NCBI RefSeq assembly: GCF_012273895.1
Contig: NC_052127.1
Span: 1,240,001 to 1,304,000, forward strand
Length of the DNA stretch: 64,000 bases
Direction of reading: 5' to 3'
DNA from: Zerene cesonia
Taxonomy: Eukaryota > Arthropoda > Insecta > Lepidoptera > Pieridae
Shown here: one piece after another, positions 54,667 to 64,000 of the stretch
Numbering within the stretch: the first letter of the stretch is position 1
How the letters are laid out: each line of letters opens with the position of its first letter
The notes under the pieces: generated by a model
What the model was told of the DNA's origin: nothing
Databases searched by the model: none
What the model saw: the letters and a program-made list of their open reading frames with translations, nothing else
Position numbers and translations under genes: made by a program

Positions 54667-55093
54667 ATAGCTTTTAAAAATTTGAAGGCATAACGTAGAC
54701 GCAAATTAATCATTATAATTATGTGTTTCTCTCCATAAGGAAAGCACCCGGTCTTTTGGAATCCTTACGTGGGGACACAGATCCAATACACAGAGACAGT
54801 GTAATTATAGAGGCCCTTGCCTTGGTCACGGCCTCGCGCATGAACGGCTGGACCGATTTCTAAAGTACTTTTACCTTTGGAAAGCTGCAAATACACTGAG
54901 TGACATAATCGATATATGTATGCGTGTGAAACCGAGGCGACTAGCTAGCAAGACATTAAATCTAATTCCAAGAAATAAGAAATAAACCCTCAGCTAAACA
55001 TGTATAATGCATTTGCCCCATACCCAACGATATTAAAATTATCACTTGAATCTATGATTTTTAAAGATGACTAATTGTTATAAGACAATACTC

Positions 55094-55270
55094 TAACGGT
55101 GAAGGAAAACATCGTGAGGAAACCGGCATGTCGAAGAATCGACGACATGCGACATCTGCCAAGCCGCACTTGGCCAGCGTGGTGGATTATGGCCTAAACC
55201 CTCATAGGAGGCCGTGTCCCGTGTCCCAGCAGTGGGAACAATATATAGGCTGATGATGATGATGATGAAT
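55094..55270 (+). mobile_element. SINE-1, 3' half
   Basis: 'aacggtgaaggaaaacatcg' to (GATGAT)n. The head is missing. Confidence 0.78.
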
Positions 55271-55985
55271 ATTCTTACCTCAAGAAACGGTAGTGCGTAT
55301 TTGAGGTACGGGATTGCACCGAAAAGTTTTTTAATTATAGCCTAAAGTTCGACTAAATTAGCAGATTCTTCACTCGTACTTGCTCTTTAATATTCTGCTA
55401 TTAGTTATCAAGAACTTTAATTATGTCTAGCTTAATTACCGTTTAAAAGACGTTCTCAATAATGGTAATGTAATAAATCTTAAATTTATAGTTTTTGCTA
55501 CAAATATGTACATGTTTTTAAGTTTTCTTTAGGTAATATCTAGGAGTATCAGACTCTTTATTAAATTGTAAAAATTGGTCAAACTGTCAATGTGAAATTT
55601 TTATTCATCATTGTTATTTAACTTCGAACAACACTTTTTTATTTTACTTTGATAGCATTTAAGTGACATAAATGACAAATTATTGCAGAATAGAAATAAT
55701 TTGGTCAGGAGTCGAGATTCGATTCTGCATCGTTATATATAAAGTACTCGTATCCTTTACAAAGTGAGAAAAAACACAATAGTTCCCGAAACAAACAGAT
55801 AAATTGAAGTAATCGTTGCATCTGTCGGCAAGGAGGTAACTAATGAGAATAGATAGGAACGTCCGGCTAAGAATTAAGACCATGCTATTTTTAAAGAGAC
55901 CCTAGGGTCTCGACTATCATGCTGTGCCTGATGGACTTCGCTCTCATTGTAAAGAAAAATTTAATCTCTTTTCTCCATACAGTTT
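55271..55985. other. Gene-free stretch
   Basis: No gene. A short perfect inverted word 'gaccctagggtc' occurs at 55900-55911. Confidence 0.4.
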
Positions 55986-56110
55986 TTTTATGTCATAGCG
56001 TACAACTGAGCTGGAGGTTCGCCTGATGGTAAGCGATCACCACCACCCATGATCTGTCCTCCTTTCGAGCGAGCTGGCCCAATTCGTGCCGAAGCGTGCT
56101 CGACTTCCAC
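55986..56110 (-). mobile_element. RetA tail joined to RetB head
   Basis: 55986-56052 is the RetA end. 56064-56110 is the RetB head ('gcccaattcgtgccgaagcg') on the same strand. The join suggests an internally deleted element and that RetA and RetB are branches of one family. Confidence 0.65.
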
Positions 56111-56114
56111 GTTT

Positions 56115-56355
56115 GAAAATTCCCGTTGTTTTTATAGTTTTTACGGCCTATCCGTGGCATTTCCAGGATAAAAATGTCCTTTCTCGGTCCTCAAACTACG
56201 TTTGCACCAAATTTTATCGCAATTGGTTCAGTGGTTTAGTCGTAGGACACAGACTTTCATGAGTCTGTCTCATTATCCTGATTAAGATTATCATGATTAA
56301 ATAATATACTTACACATACTCTGTATAAGTGAAGCAACGCAAGTGAGACAATTTA
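56115..56355 (-). repeat. Hel-E remnant followed by RepD fragment
   Basis: 'tccgtggcatttccaggata' and 'tttatcgcaattggttcagt' are Hel-E-like. From 56270 'tctcattatcctgattaaga' to 'gcaagtgagacaatttag' is RepD. Confidence 0.5.
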
Positions 56356-56721
56356 GTCCTTCCTTAGCGGATGCCCAAGTCATAACATCTATCTGCATGC
56401 TAAATTTCATCCCGATCCGACCAGTGGGGCCGTGCGTTGATAGATCAGTACGTCAGTCACCTTTGATTTATATATATTTTGATGCAGACTGTTCAAAAGG
56501 TTATAATTTCTTTCTAAAAAAGGAAACTAAGACTGCGTGTTTTAACTAATTATAATGTAATTGTAGTTTCCCAAGTAGAAGGATGTTCGAATGAATTGAA
56601 ATAGATTTTATTAGCGTTCGATTATCATTGCGAAGGTAATGACTGTAAAAAATAAGTTATTGATATAAATTGTAAAATTGAAATATGTTTATTTATTGTT
56701 TGGTTTATTTTAGAAAGAAAA

Positions 56722-56908
56722 AGTGTAGTCTCGTGTCCGCTACTGGGGTATGGGGCAGATGATATACATCTGTTTCACTGATCGATTTTTTTTTATGGAC
56801 AAGTACCAGACCGAGACTTTTTTTTATTGTGCGTCCCCACCAGGAATTGAACCCAGGACCCCTCGGTTCTACGCTCATGCGTTAACCACTGTACCAAGGA
56901 GGCGGACA
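56722..56908 (-). mobile_element. SINE-2 copy
   Basis: Minus strand: 'gcctccttggtacagtggtt', 'gagcgtagaaccgaggggtc', 'ctgggttcaattcctggtgg', T-rich spacer, 'gtctcggtctgg', 'ctgccccataccccagtagc'. Confidence 0.8.
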
Positions 56909-56924
56909 TTTTAGAAAGAAGATC

Positions 56925-57110
56925 CTAGAAATTAAAGACTTTTTTAACGGATTTTAAACGCGGTCTTCCCGTGACCACGCTCGCTGTAAAGTGTTCGGAA
57001 CGTCGGATTAATTATATAATGAATATATCGCGCTTAAAATCTGTTAAAAAAGTCTTTAATTTCTAAATGTACATTACTCGCATAAAATTAAACACAAGGT
57101 AATACTAAGA
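56925..57110. mobile_element. FB foldback element, copy 2
   Basis: Arms 'ttttaacggattttaaacgc' and 'gcgcttaaaatctgttaaaa' enclose 'gaccacgctcgctgtaaagt', which is the reverse complement of the centre of copy 1 at 14605. Confidence 0.7.
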
Positions 57111-57309
57111 AGATCCTAGTTAAGGTTTATATTGTCACAGATATTATAATATAGTACAGTGTTTAAAATAAAAGTTAAGAAAAAAAAAACCTAAAACATT
57201 TTCATCTTCCATGCCAATAATTTAAATTAATCAATAGTGTTTTGATAACAATGAAACAAACTGATTTTATTACCGTAATATTGTGTGAATTAAATCTAGA
57301 AATGACGAT

Positions 57310-57452
57310 GAAATTTTTAGAGTTTTTTTGTTTGTTTGAACGTACTAATCTCAGGAACTACTGATCCGATTTGTGAATATTCTTTCATTGTTAGGTAGAT
57401 TATTTAATGTGGATGGCTATATATGTACCACGGACAAAGCGGGGGCATCGCT
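57310..57452 (+). mobile_element. Hel-B element, eroded
   Basis: 'tttgtttgtttgaacgtact', 'ctcaggaactactgatccga', 'accacggacaaagcgggggc', 'atcgctaatt' at the end. Confidence 0.65.
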
Positions 57453-58567
57453 AATTTACCCATAAAATTATTGTTTTCAAATATGTACTCTTGTTTTAAT
57501 TAAAGCAAAATTTATTTTATCATATAATCTGCTTCTATAATGGTAGATAATGATTAATTATTATGAAATATTACAATACTTTGCAAGTTTCAAGGAAACC
57601 CAAAATGAATAAATGTTTGAGTTTGAGTTTAAGTTTATGAAATAATTTTTCGGTAGTCCCAAAGATAACTCATTCAAACATTCATACGAATTTAATCTCT
57701 CTCCCATTATCATAAAACACGTTTTTGCTCAGCACGGTTGAAAGATATTTCTTATCTATTTCGGTCTGATAAAAGTTTTATCTGAGCGATTTTCGTTTGT
57801 GATTAAATGGATTTGACTAATAAATAATACAGTACTATAATGTACATACTAGCACTATATTTTTTATAATTAGCACTTACCTGATATAAAATAATAGTGG
57901 TAAAGAAGTAGTTACAAGTAGAAAATAATTTTTGCTCGACTTTTTAGTACCGTACTATTAAAAATATTAAGATTATAAATTATTGGGATAATTAATTTAA
58001 ATAAAAACTATCCTTTATATTAAGTTGGAACAAATTACACATAAAATGCCAAATTTCATCAAAATCGGTTGTGTTGGTGAAGAGTTCATTGGGAACATAC
58101 ATCATGACAATAGATTTTTATATATTTAGATATACGGTTTTTATCAATAACGATTTCTTCGATACAATAGTCATTGCTAGTATAATTTTATTAAATTTTC
58201 TACATTACCTTAAAGGTTAGGTATGGTCAAATATATATGTAATTGTAATTATCAAATATATCTATAAATGTCAAATGTCAAATGTCAAATGAGTAAGCGA
58301 ATAAACTATTTTTATTTTATTAATTTTTTAAATGAGTATGAAATCAACATAAATTATTATTTACTCTTCATTTCTTTCTGTTTAACCTTTTTGAGTTTAA
58401 AGATCTGATTAGTCCATATTGTTAAATATGCTGTGTTAGTCTTAGTTAGTCTTTTCAATAAAACATGCATCTATAGTCTTAGTGAGTGAACAAATTTAAA
58501 CGGAGCATAAACTATACAACTAGCGCCAGTCGTCCAGTGCAAACGAGGCACAACGTTAAATCATTCT
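57453..58567. other. Region upstream of the transporter
   Basis: Mostly unique-looking AT-rich DNA. A minisatellite-like triplet of 'gtcaaat' occurs at 58268-58290. No gene recognised. Confidence 0.45.
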
Positions 58568-58572
58568 TCAGT
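58568..58572 (+). promoter_or_regulatory. Candidate initiator TCAGT of the transporter gene
   Basis: TTCAGTC lies about 245 bp upstream of the start codon in a locally GC-richer patch (58540-58610). TCAGT is the common arthropod initiator word. There is no TATA box at the right distance. Weak evidence on its own. Confidence 0.25.
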
Positions 58573-58814
58573 CAACAGACGAGTCTCCTCTCACGTACAG
58601 CTTGTTTATTCTCCATTTATTACTCACAATTTAAATCTGTCCATCTTTTATTACTATTTCAGTAAATATTTAAATAAATAAACGATATAAAATGTGCCTT
58701 AACTCTATGATTATACGGTTTATTTCGCAGTGTCGTGGAAACTGTCATTTGAATGTATCGCGATAATTAGCTGGTTCAGTCGGTTTTTTGTTTTTGTTAA
58801 AATAACTTGTTAAA

Positions 58815-58893
58815 ATGGTTTATACAATTACGAATTGTGAGAGTGTTGGGGACAAGCGGTGTTCGTGGAAGCAGTTTTTCTTGCCTTTTGTTG
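58815..58893 (+). CDS. Transporter exon 1: cytoplasmic N-terminus and first turn of TM1
   Basis: ATG 58815 in context 'taaaATGg'. 26 codons MVYTITNCESVGDKRCSWKQ, FFLPFV plus one base, donor G|gtatga. Short, but it completes the exon 2 helix in the right phase, which is the main support. Confidence 0.72.
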
Positions 58894-61800
58894 GTATGAT
58901 TTTTTGTTATTTTTTCATGATTTTTTGCAGATTTTTTTGAACATAACTAACTTATTATTGTGTAGGTAGTAAGAAGTTTTGTTGTTTAATTAATAATCAT
59001 GGCTTTTTGATAAAAATTTTTCTAATGTATTAGTTCAGAGAGCCAGTTATAATGAATATAAGGAAGATGAAAATACATGGAATAATGTCGTTTAAGAACC
59101 GCATAATTGTTTAGTATCACTATATGAAATACTCGACGCTTTTGAATCCTAAAAATAGATACCTAATTTAACATTTAGGTACTACCGGTTCGGAAAATAG
59201 TTTCAACAGAGAAGAGCCGACATGAAACGCTAAAGTTGCTTTCTTAAAATCATGTCAATTTTAAATTTTAATTGTACATAATCACACCAATATAATAAAT
59301 GTGAAAATTTGTTTGTTTGGATGTTTATCCGGCATACACGCTAAAACTACTGAACGGATTTTGATGAAATTTTGTATACAGACAGGATATGAGATGACTT
59401 GGGTGATAGGATACTTTTTATCCCGATTGTATGCTGCCTTGGGATAAAACAGGAATCTTGATATCCGGGCGGATCCGGAACGAGCGTCTAGTTGTGTGTA
59501 TTTCTATTGTGTTATTGTAAATAATTGGCTTTCCTTAATGACAATAAAAGAGTTATTATACATGTTTAACGTTTGTATGTCTGTTAAAATTTCAATTAAC
59601 TTGTTGATTTTTGTGAAATTTATCGTGGAGATAGTCGATTAACTGAGCTTCATTTTATAATGATATTAATTTTATTAACAACATTCTTAAAGGAAGAAAA
59701 TTGTGCGAAGGATGAGTTTCGCATCCTAAAGAAAAATTAGCGCGGGAAAAAAGGAGTCCAAAGGTTAATGATCTAAAAGAAAACAGTATTGGACTTTATT
59801 CTGTTTGTGAGTCGTAACTCGGGTATAGGTTTTTAAAAACATTATTATTATAAAAATTAAAAAAAAAATCGACTTCTACCTTTTTTTAGGCAGAAAATGC
59901 CGCGAATTTATGATCTTTCATTTGATATATTTTAAAGAAAATAAAACATATCCCGCGGTTTTTTTCGGGCGCCATCTTTTTATATAGTTCCATCTCATAT
60001 GTCAATATTTAAGGGTTTGGGCTGTGTGGAGAGCCGGGTTTGGGCTTTGGGGAGCGTCAAATAAATGATTTTATTTCATAATGTTTTGAACAAACTTACC
60101 AACATTTTATCTGGGTGTATTGGATGTTGTAATTAACTGGACAAATATTTAGTAACTAGCTGCACTGGTTTCACCCGCGTAAGTCCGTCCCGAAGGTTTA
60201 TCGGGATAAAAAGTTGCCTATATGTTATTCCGGTTGTCCAGCTATCTACGTACCAAATTTCACTGCAATCGGTTCAGCAGTTTTTGCGTGTAAGAGCAAC
60301 AAACACACATCCTTACAAACTTTCGCATTTATGATATTAGTAGGATAGGATTAACGACTTTAATATTATATAAGTATTTAAAGTTTATAAAATGTTAGAA
60401 TTAATTTTCTAATCATCGTATTTGTTAATTATGGTAATTATACAATATCATAATGTTATAGAGTCAATGACATGATTATAGAAATTAATTAACATATCAT
60501 GTATGTTTAAATTTTAAACATGAAACTAGCTTTCCGCCCCCGGATTTGCTCGCGTGATTTAAGCATTGTTTATATCCTCCCGGCTCCGCCCGGTTGTCAA
60601 GATTCCTATTTTATCCCCAGGGAGTATTTATTCTGGATAAAAATTATCCTATCATCCAATTCAGCTCATATCCTGTCTGTGTATAAAATTTCATTAAAAT
60701 CCGTTCAGTAGTTTCAACGTGATTAACGGACAAATATCCAAACAAACAAACTTTCACGTTTATAATACTAGCTGCGGTTTCACCCGCGTAAGTCCGTATC
60801 TAATAGGAATATCGGGATAAAAAGTTGCCTATATGTTATTCCACTTATTCAGCTATCTACGTGCCAAATTTCATTGCAATCGGTTCAGTATTTTTTGCGT
60901 GAAAGAGCAACAAACACCCACACATCCATACAAACTTTCGCATTTATATATTAGTAGGATAGGATTAGTGTGATATCAGTATTTACATAGATGAAATAGG
61001 AAATATACCGTTATTCCTATAAAGTACATATATTTCAATATATAAATTTCATCACACAATTTTCGTATAAACCTAAGACTGAACTCGTCGAGACATATCT
61101 AGATTGATCTTAATTTGTCAACAAAGGTCGAATAACAATTGGAGATGTCGGCCATTATGCTTATACGAGTAGCTGTTGTAAAGGAAATCTCAATTATAGA
61201 TATAGTACTTCAGATAACATAATACTTAACTAGGCAGGTATATTCTTACAAGGAAAGAGGTCCATCGTATTTTTTATTTATTTTTGTTTGTCTAGATTTG
61301 AGGTTGAAAGTTTATGAATACATCAACTATTTATTTATTTTATTACCTTGTATTCTATATTTCTTTAAATGGTTTACATATAAACATTTTATATGTTTAT
61401 ATGTCAACAAAGAAATTGATTAATTTTTAAAGTAAGGTAAGTAAGTAAGGTAAGTACTCAAACATTATGTTTAGCCATTTTTTAATATTACGAAGCAATC
61501 AGTTTTAAGTGGATTATATGATTGTTATTTATGTAGAATATATAATAAAGCAATGAATAATTAGCTCCCACTTGAAGTTATGATTGTGTCTTCACCAATG
61601 TAGTATCTTATGAAATGCAAAAATTTGCATTTTATTGTAGATGCAATGTTTATAGCATTCAATTTGTATTTAATTTAATTTTACTAAACAATAATTTTAC
61701 CTAAGTACAGTAAATAATTAACTAATTAATTCCGTAATCCATTTAGAACATTCTATCACCAAAAGAATATTACGTTATGCCTTGTGGCTACATTATCCGC

Positions 61801-62611
61801 CTCCTTGGTACAGCGGCTAGCGCGTGAGCTTAGAACCGAGGGGTCCTGGGTTCGATTCCCGGTGGGGACGCAAAAAAAAAGTCTCGGTCTGGCAGGACAC
61901 AGAAGGCTGATCACCTACTTGTCCATAAAGAAAATCGATCAGTGAAACAGATGTACATCATCTGCCCCATACCCCACTAGGGGACACGGGACTTCACTTG
62001 TGGCTACATTAAATTTTTTTATGCAATGCTGGCAACTGAGCTGGTGGTTCCCCTGATGGTAAGCGACCATTACCCATGGTCATATGCAGAGTTAGGGCCG
62101 CTGCAATGCCTTGAGTTATGCGATAAGGAAAGTTTTGATGACAGGAATGACGGTAATGGGAAGGGTGACTTGAGAACAGAGTGTATCTCTGTCTATTTCT
62201 ATAATTAAGCTGAAGACTTAAGAAGAGATTTGTTTGAACGCGCTAATCTCAGGAACTATTGGTCCGATTTGAAAAATTCTTTCAGTGCTAGATTGCCCAT
62301 TTATTGAGGAAGGCTATAGGCTATATATGTACCATGAGCGAAGCCGGGGTGGACCGCTAGTACTAATTAAACATGTATGTTGTATAATCGTGTTCCTCCT
62401 TTCAGTGAGTCTGCCCCTTATCACCCATGGTATAGAGAGCAACAACCTCACGATTACATCCCATTCCGGACATTTCACCACGCACTATGGAGTACCATTA
62501 AGTAGCACAATGCTGGTGCTCGGGGCGGGCGTGTCGGCACCCGTCCTTTGCGCCACAGTGGACAAGCTGGGACGGAAGTTTGGCATATATATCATTATAT
62601 TGTTGCAAGGG
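58815..62611 (+). CDS. Sugar-porter-like MFS transporter, first two coding exons (3' end outside window)
   Basis: Exons 58815-58893 and 62406-62611 join in phase 1 (G + TG gives Val) to make one membrane helix, FFLPFVVSLPLITHGI. Next come a loop with sequon N-L-T, then TM2 TMLVLGAGVSAPVLCATV and the signature DKLGRK that joins TM2 to TM3 in major facilitator transporters, then the start of TM3, IYIIILLQG. Insect sugar porters of this kind move trehalose, glucose or other small solutes across the plasma membrane. The substrate cannot be told from 95 residues. The donor after 62611 (gtaagg) sends the gene beyond the right edge. Confidence 0.78.
59282..59491 (+). mobile_element. Hel-D element, complete
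   Basis: TCACACCAATATAATAAATG start after A59281, CTAG end before T59492, GC-rich 3' part 'gggcggatccggaacgagcg'. 210 bp, the reference copy. Confidence 0.82.
60156..60345 (-). mobile_element. Hel-A element
   Basis: CTAG at 60156 after A, 5' end 'attagtagga' at 60345 before T. The GC-rich end is shortened. Confidence 0.82.
60524..60767 (-). mobile_element. Helitron-like 3' end plus Hel-D element
   Basis: 60524-60560 is a 'ctagctttccgcccccgg' end of the Hel-E kind. 60565-60767 is Hel-D ('cccggctccgcccggttgtc' to 'ctttcacgtttataata'), lacking its last 5' bases at the junction with Hel-A. Confidence 0.68.
60768..60959 (-). mobile_element. Hel-A element joined to Hel-D
   Basis: CTAG at 60768 directly after 'tttataata', 5' end at 60959 before T. 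Confidence 0.82.
60960..61796. other. Rest of transporter intron 1
   Basis: AT-rich with a short direct repeat 'aagtaaggtaagtaagtaag' at about 61430-61455. No gene or named repeat. Confidence 0.45.
61797..61998 (+). mobile_element. SINE-2, reference copy
   Basis: The head is 'cgcctccttggtacagcggc' and GGGTTCGATTCCCGG (a good T-arm and B box). The two ends of the first 73 bases pair as an acceptor-like stem with one mismatch. The body 'gtctcggtctggcaggacac' and 'atctgccccataccccacta' follows. Confidence 0.82.
62020..62205 (-). mobile_element. RetA tail, diverged
   Basis: 'gcaactgagctggtggttcc', 'ggtaagcgacc', then increasingly diverged. Confidence 0.62.
62206..62360 (+). mobile_element. Hel-B element next to transporter exon 2
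   Basis: 'aattaagctgaagacttaag', 'gcgctaatctcaggaactat', 'ttattgaggaaggctatagg', ending 'ggaccgctag' before T. Confidence 0.78.
62406..62611 (+). CDS. Transporter exon 2: TM1 end, loop, TM2, DKLGRK, TM3 start
   Basis: Acceptor ttcctcctttcag ends at 62405, donor GGG|gtaagg follows 62611, exit phase 0. 68 codons plus two bases: SLPLITHGIESNNLTITSHS, then TM2 and VDKLGRKFG. A Hel-B element ends 45 bp upstream. Confidence 0.83.
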
Positions 62612-63189
62612 GTAAGGTTTTCTTTTCTATTTGTATTCATTTTGTTATTATCTATATATATAACACTTAAAGTTGAATGATCTATCAACCACTGGACTAA
62701 TTTCAAAAATTATTTCACCATTAGAACGCTACAACTTTAGTGACATAGACTATATATAAACGACGGGCGAAGCCGAGTCGAGAAGCTAGTAAAATATAAA
62801 AGTTGAAGAAACAACCTTAGTTTCTATTCGACTTGTCAGTTACAATCTTATTTATAGATCACTTGTACTTTAACCTCGATGTGGATATAAACATAAGCTT
62901 ATGATGAATATAGAACGCCTAGATCATACTACAATACTAAGAGGCTTGATTGGAAATCCAGTCTGTTTCGTGTTACATAATCTCTGCTTTAATCTGATGC
63001 TTCTAAACCAATGAGCACCAAGTTAACTAGAGACGTTTGTCTGTGTCGTGACGATAGTTTATCGATGATTTTTATAGCACCTTTTGCCCTGTGTTTTTAC
63101 TAATAATAAAGTACCTACTTTGATTTGATTTGAAAAAAAGTCGGAAGCCGTTAAAAATATGGAAATAGAGGACGTTTTAGCAAATTACC
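62612..63189. other. Intron after transporter exon 2
   Basis: 62685-62790 is a Helitron-like 3' remnant ending 'gagaagctag' before T. 63060-63160 has 'taataataaagtacctactt', a retroelement-tail-like piece. Confidence 0.45.
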
Positions 63190-63445
63190 ATTAGTTGGGC
63201 CAGCTCGCATCGGGGAAGGTACCCGCGTGCAAGATTAGCGTGAGATAGTGTCGTAAGTACTACTGTGTTTCGTACGATGAGTGGGGGAACTGGAAGCCCA
63301 TCTATCCTTGCCCTTCCCTGAACTTCCCTTATCAATCCCTTCCTTTATCTCTCCATCCATCCTTGGCTAAAGGCCTCTGTAAATGTTCATGATAATGCGC
63401 TTACCATCAGCCGACTAACCAGTTCCATTGCCGACTATTATACAA
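63190..63445 (+). mobile_element. RetB element, diverged
   Basis: 'gttgggccagctcgcatcgg', 'agcgtgagatagtgtcgtaa', 'gtttcgtacgatgagtgggg', 'aatgttcatgataatgcgct'. The order matches 43219-43568. Confidence 0.7.
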
Positions 63446-63526
63446 TTTATATGCGTTTGTTATTATGTATAATATATAGGAACTCTTCAGATTGATTTTC
63501 TATTATTTTGAATTGTCAAGTGCTTA

Positions 63527-63709
63527 TCCTACTAATACTATATATGCGAAAGTATGTAAGGATGTGTGTCTGTTTGCTGTTGCTCTTTCTCGCAAAAACT
63601 TCTGATGCGTTTGCAATGAAATTTGGTACGTAGACAGCTGGACAACTGGAATAACATATAGGCAACTTTTTATTCTGATATTCCTACGTGAAACCGCGGG
63701 GGCAGCTAG
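63527..63709 (+). mobile_element. Hel-A element
   Basis: TCCTACTAATACTATATATG start after A, end 'gggggcagctag' before T. A deletion removes part of the GC-rich region ('ctacgtgaaaccgcgg'). Confidence 0.82.
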
Positions 63710-63909
63710 TATTATATAATATACAAATGAACGCATATATTTTATAAAGGTTTCAGTAAATTAACGAATCTATCACGTAAGCTCACGCAGTGAATGTGTT
63801 TAAATGAAAGAGCGTGACCTAAATTGATGAATCGTTATTCAATGAATCGTAGTACTTTATGACAAATTTAAAGAATCGTATGACTAAAATGAGAAGTGCA
63901 CATCTTAAT
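63710..63909. other. Gene-free stretch
   Basis: Nothing recognised, intron of the transporter by position. Confidence 0.4.

Positions 63910-63911
<2 letters not shown>

Positions 63912-63962
<51 letters not shown>
63912..63962. repeat. (TA)n microsatellite
   Basis: About 25 TA units. Confidence 0.92.
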
Positions 63963-63965
<3 letters not shown>

Positions 63966-64000
63966 AAATTTCGTGTCACTTTACGCGATGGACTCCTAAA

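Noticed and set aside
61797..61870. tRNA gene
   Set aside because: Good T-arm and partial acceptor pairing, but the anticodon arm does not form cleanly. The same head and downstream body recur at 47330 and 56722, so it is a SINE.

Overview
The window is nuclear DNA of a butterfly or moth (Lepidoptera). It is AT-rich, has GT-AG introns, and carries three recognisable genes, all on the + strand. Most of the rest is interspersed repeats typical of Lepidoptera: TC...CTAG Helitron-like elements of about 160-210 bp, tRNA-headed SINEs, and 5'-truncated non-LTR retrotransposon tails. Nothing prokaryotic, viral or CRISPR-like was seen. No RNA or homology data were available, so exon models rest on open frames, splice consensus, phase agreement and family motifs.

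Layout. (1) 1-10888: repeats, no recognisable gene. (2) 10947-29738: a seven-exon rhodopsin-like neuropeptide receptor of the allatotropin/orexin-receptor group, about 484 residues, with all seven membrane helices and all six introns phase-consistent. Its introns are loaded with repeats. Intron 2 also holds two decayed tandem copies of the 3' part of exon 2. The 3' UTR starts with a (TA)n tract of about 109 bp and has an AATAAA at 30234. (3) 30260-36821: repeats, including an endonuclease fragment of a non-LTR retrotransposon next to a 10-N gap, a 198-bp exact duplication and a 1000-N gap. (4) 36822-41445: a four-exon secreted trypsin-fold protein, about 292 residues, that has lost the catalytic His and Ser, so a serine protease homologue. 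(5) 41446-58567: repeats with a second 1000-N gap and no supported gene. (6) 58815-62611: the first two coding exons of a sugar-porter-like major facilitator transporter that continues past the right edge. (7) 62612-64000: its next intron, with repeats.

The genes are not a functional cluster as far as can be seen. One is a hormone receptor, one a non-catalytic secreted protease-like protein, one a membrane transporter. They are ordinary neighbours in a repeat-inflated region.

Repeat names used here (labels only). Hel-A to Hel-E: non-autonomous Helitron-like families with 5' TC and 3' CTAG, inserted between A and T. RetA and RetB: 5'-truncated retroelement tails ending in a poly-A run. SINE-1 and SINE-2: tRNA-like heads. 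FB: foldback element. IR195: a 195-210 bp element with self-complementary ends. RepD: an old dispersed repeat. The most informative repeat observation is a paralogous empty site: the Hel-A copy at 7349-7548 interrupts a RepD copy whose uninterrupted relative lies at 1803-2062. This fixes the Hel-A ends to the base.
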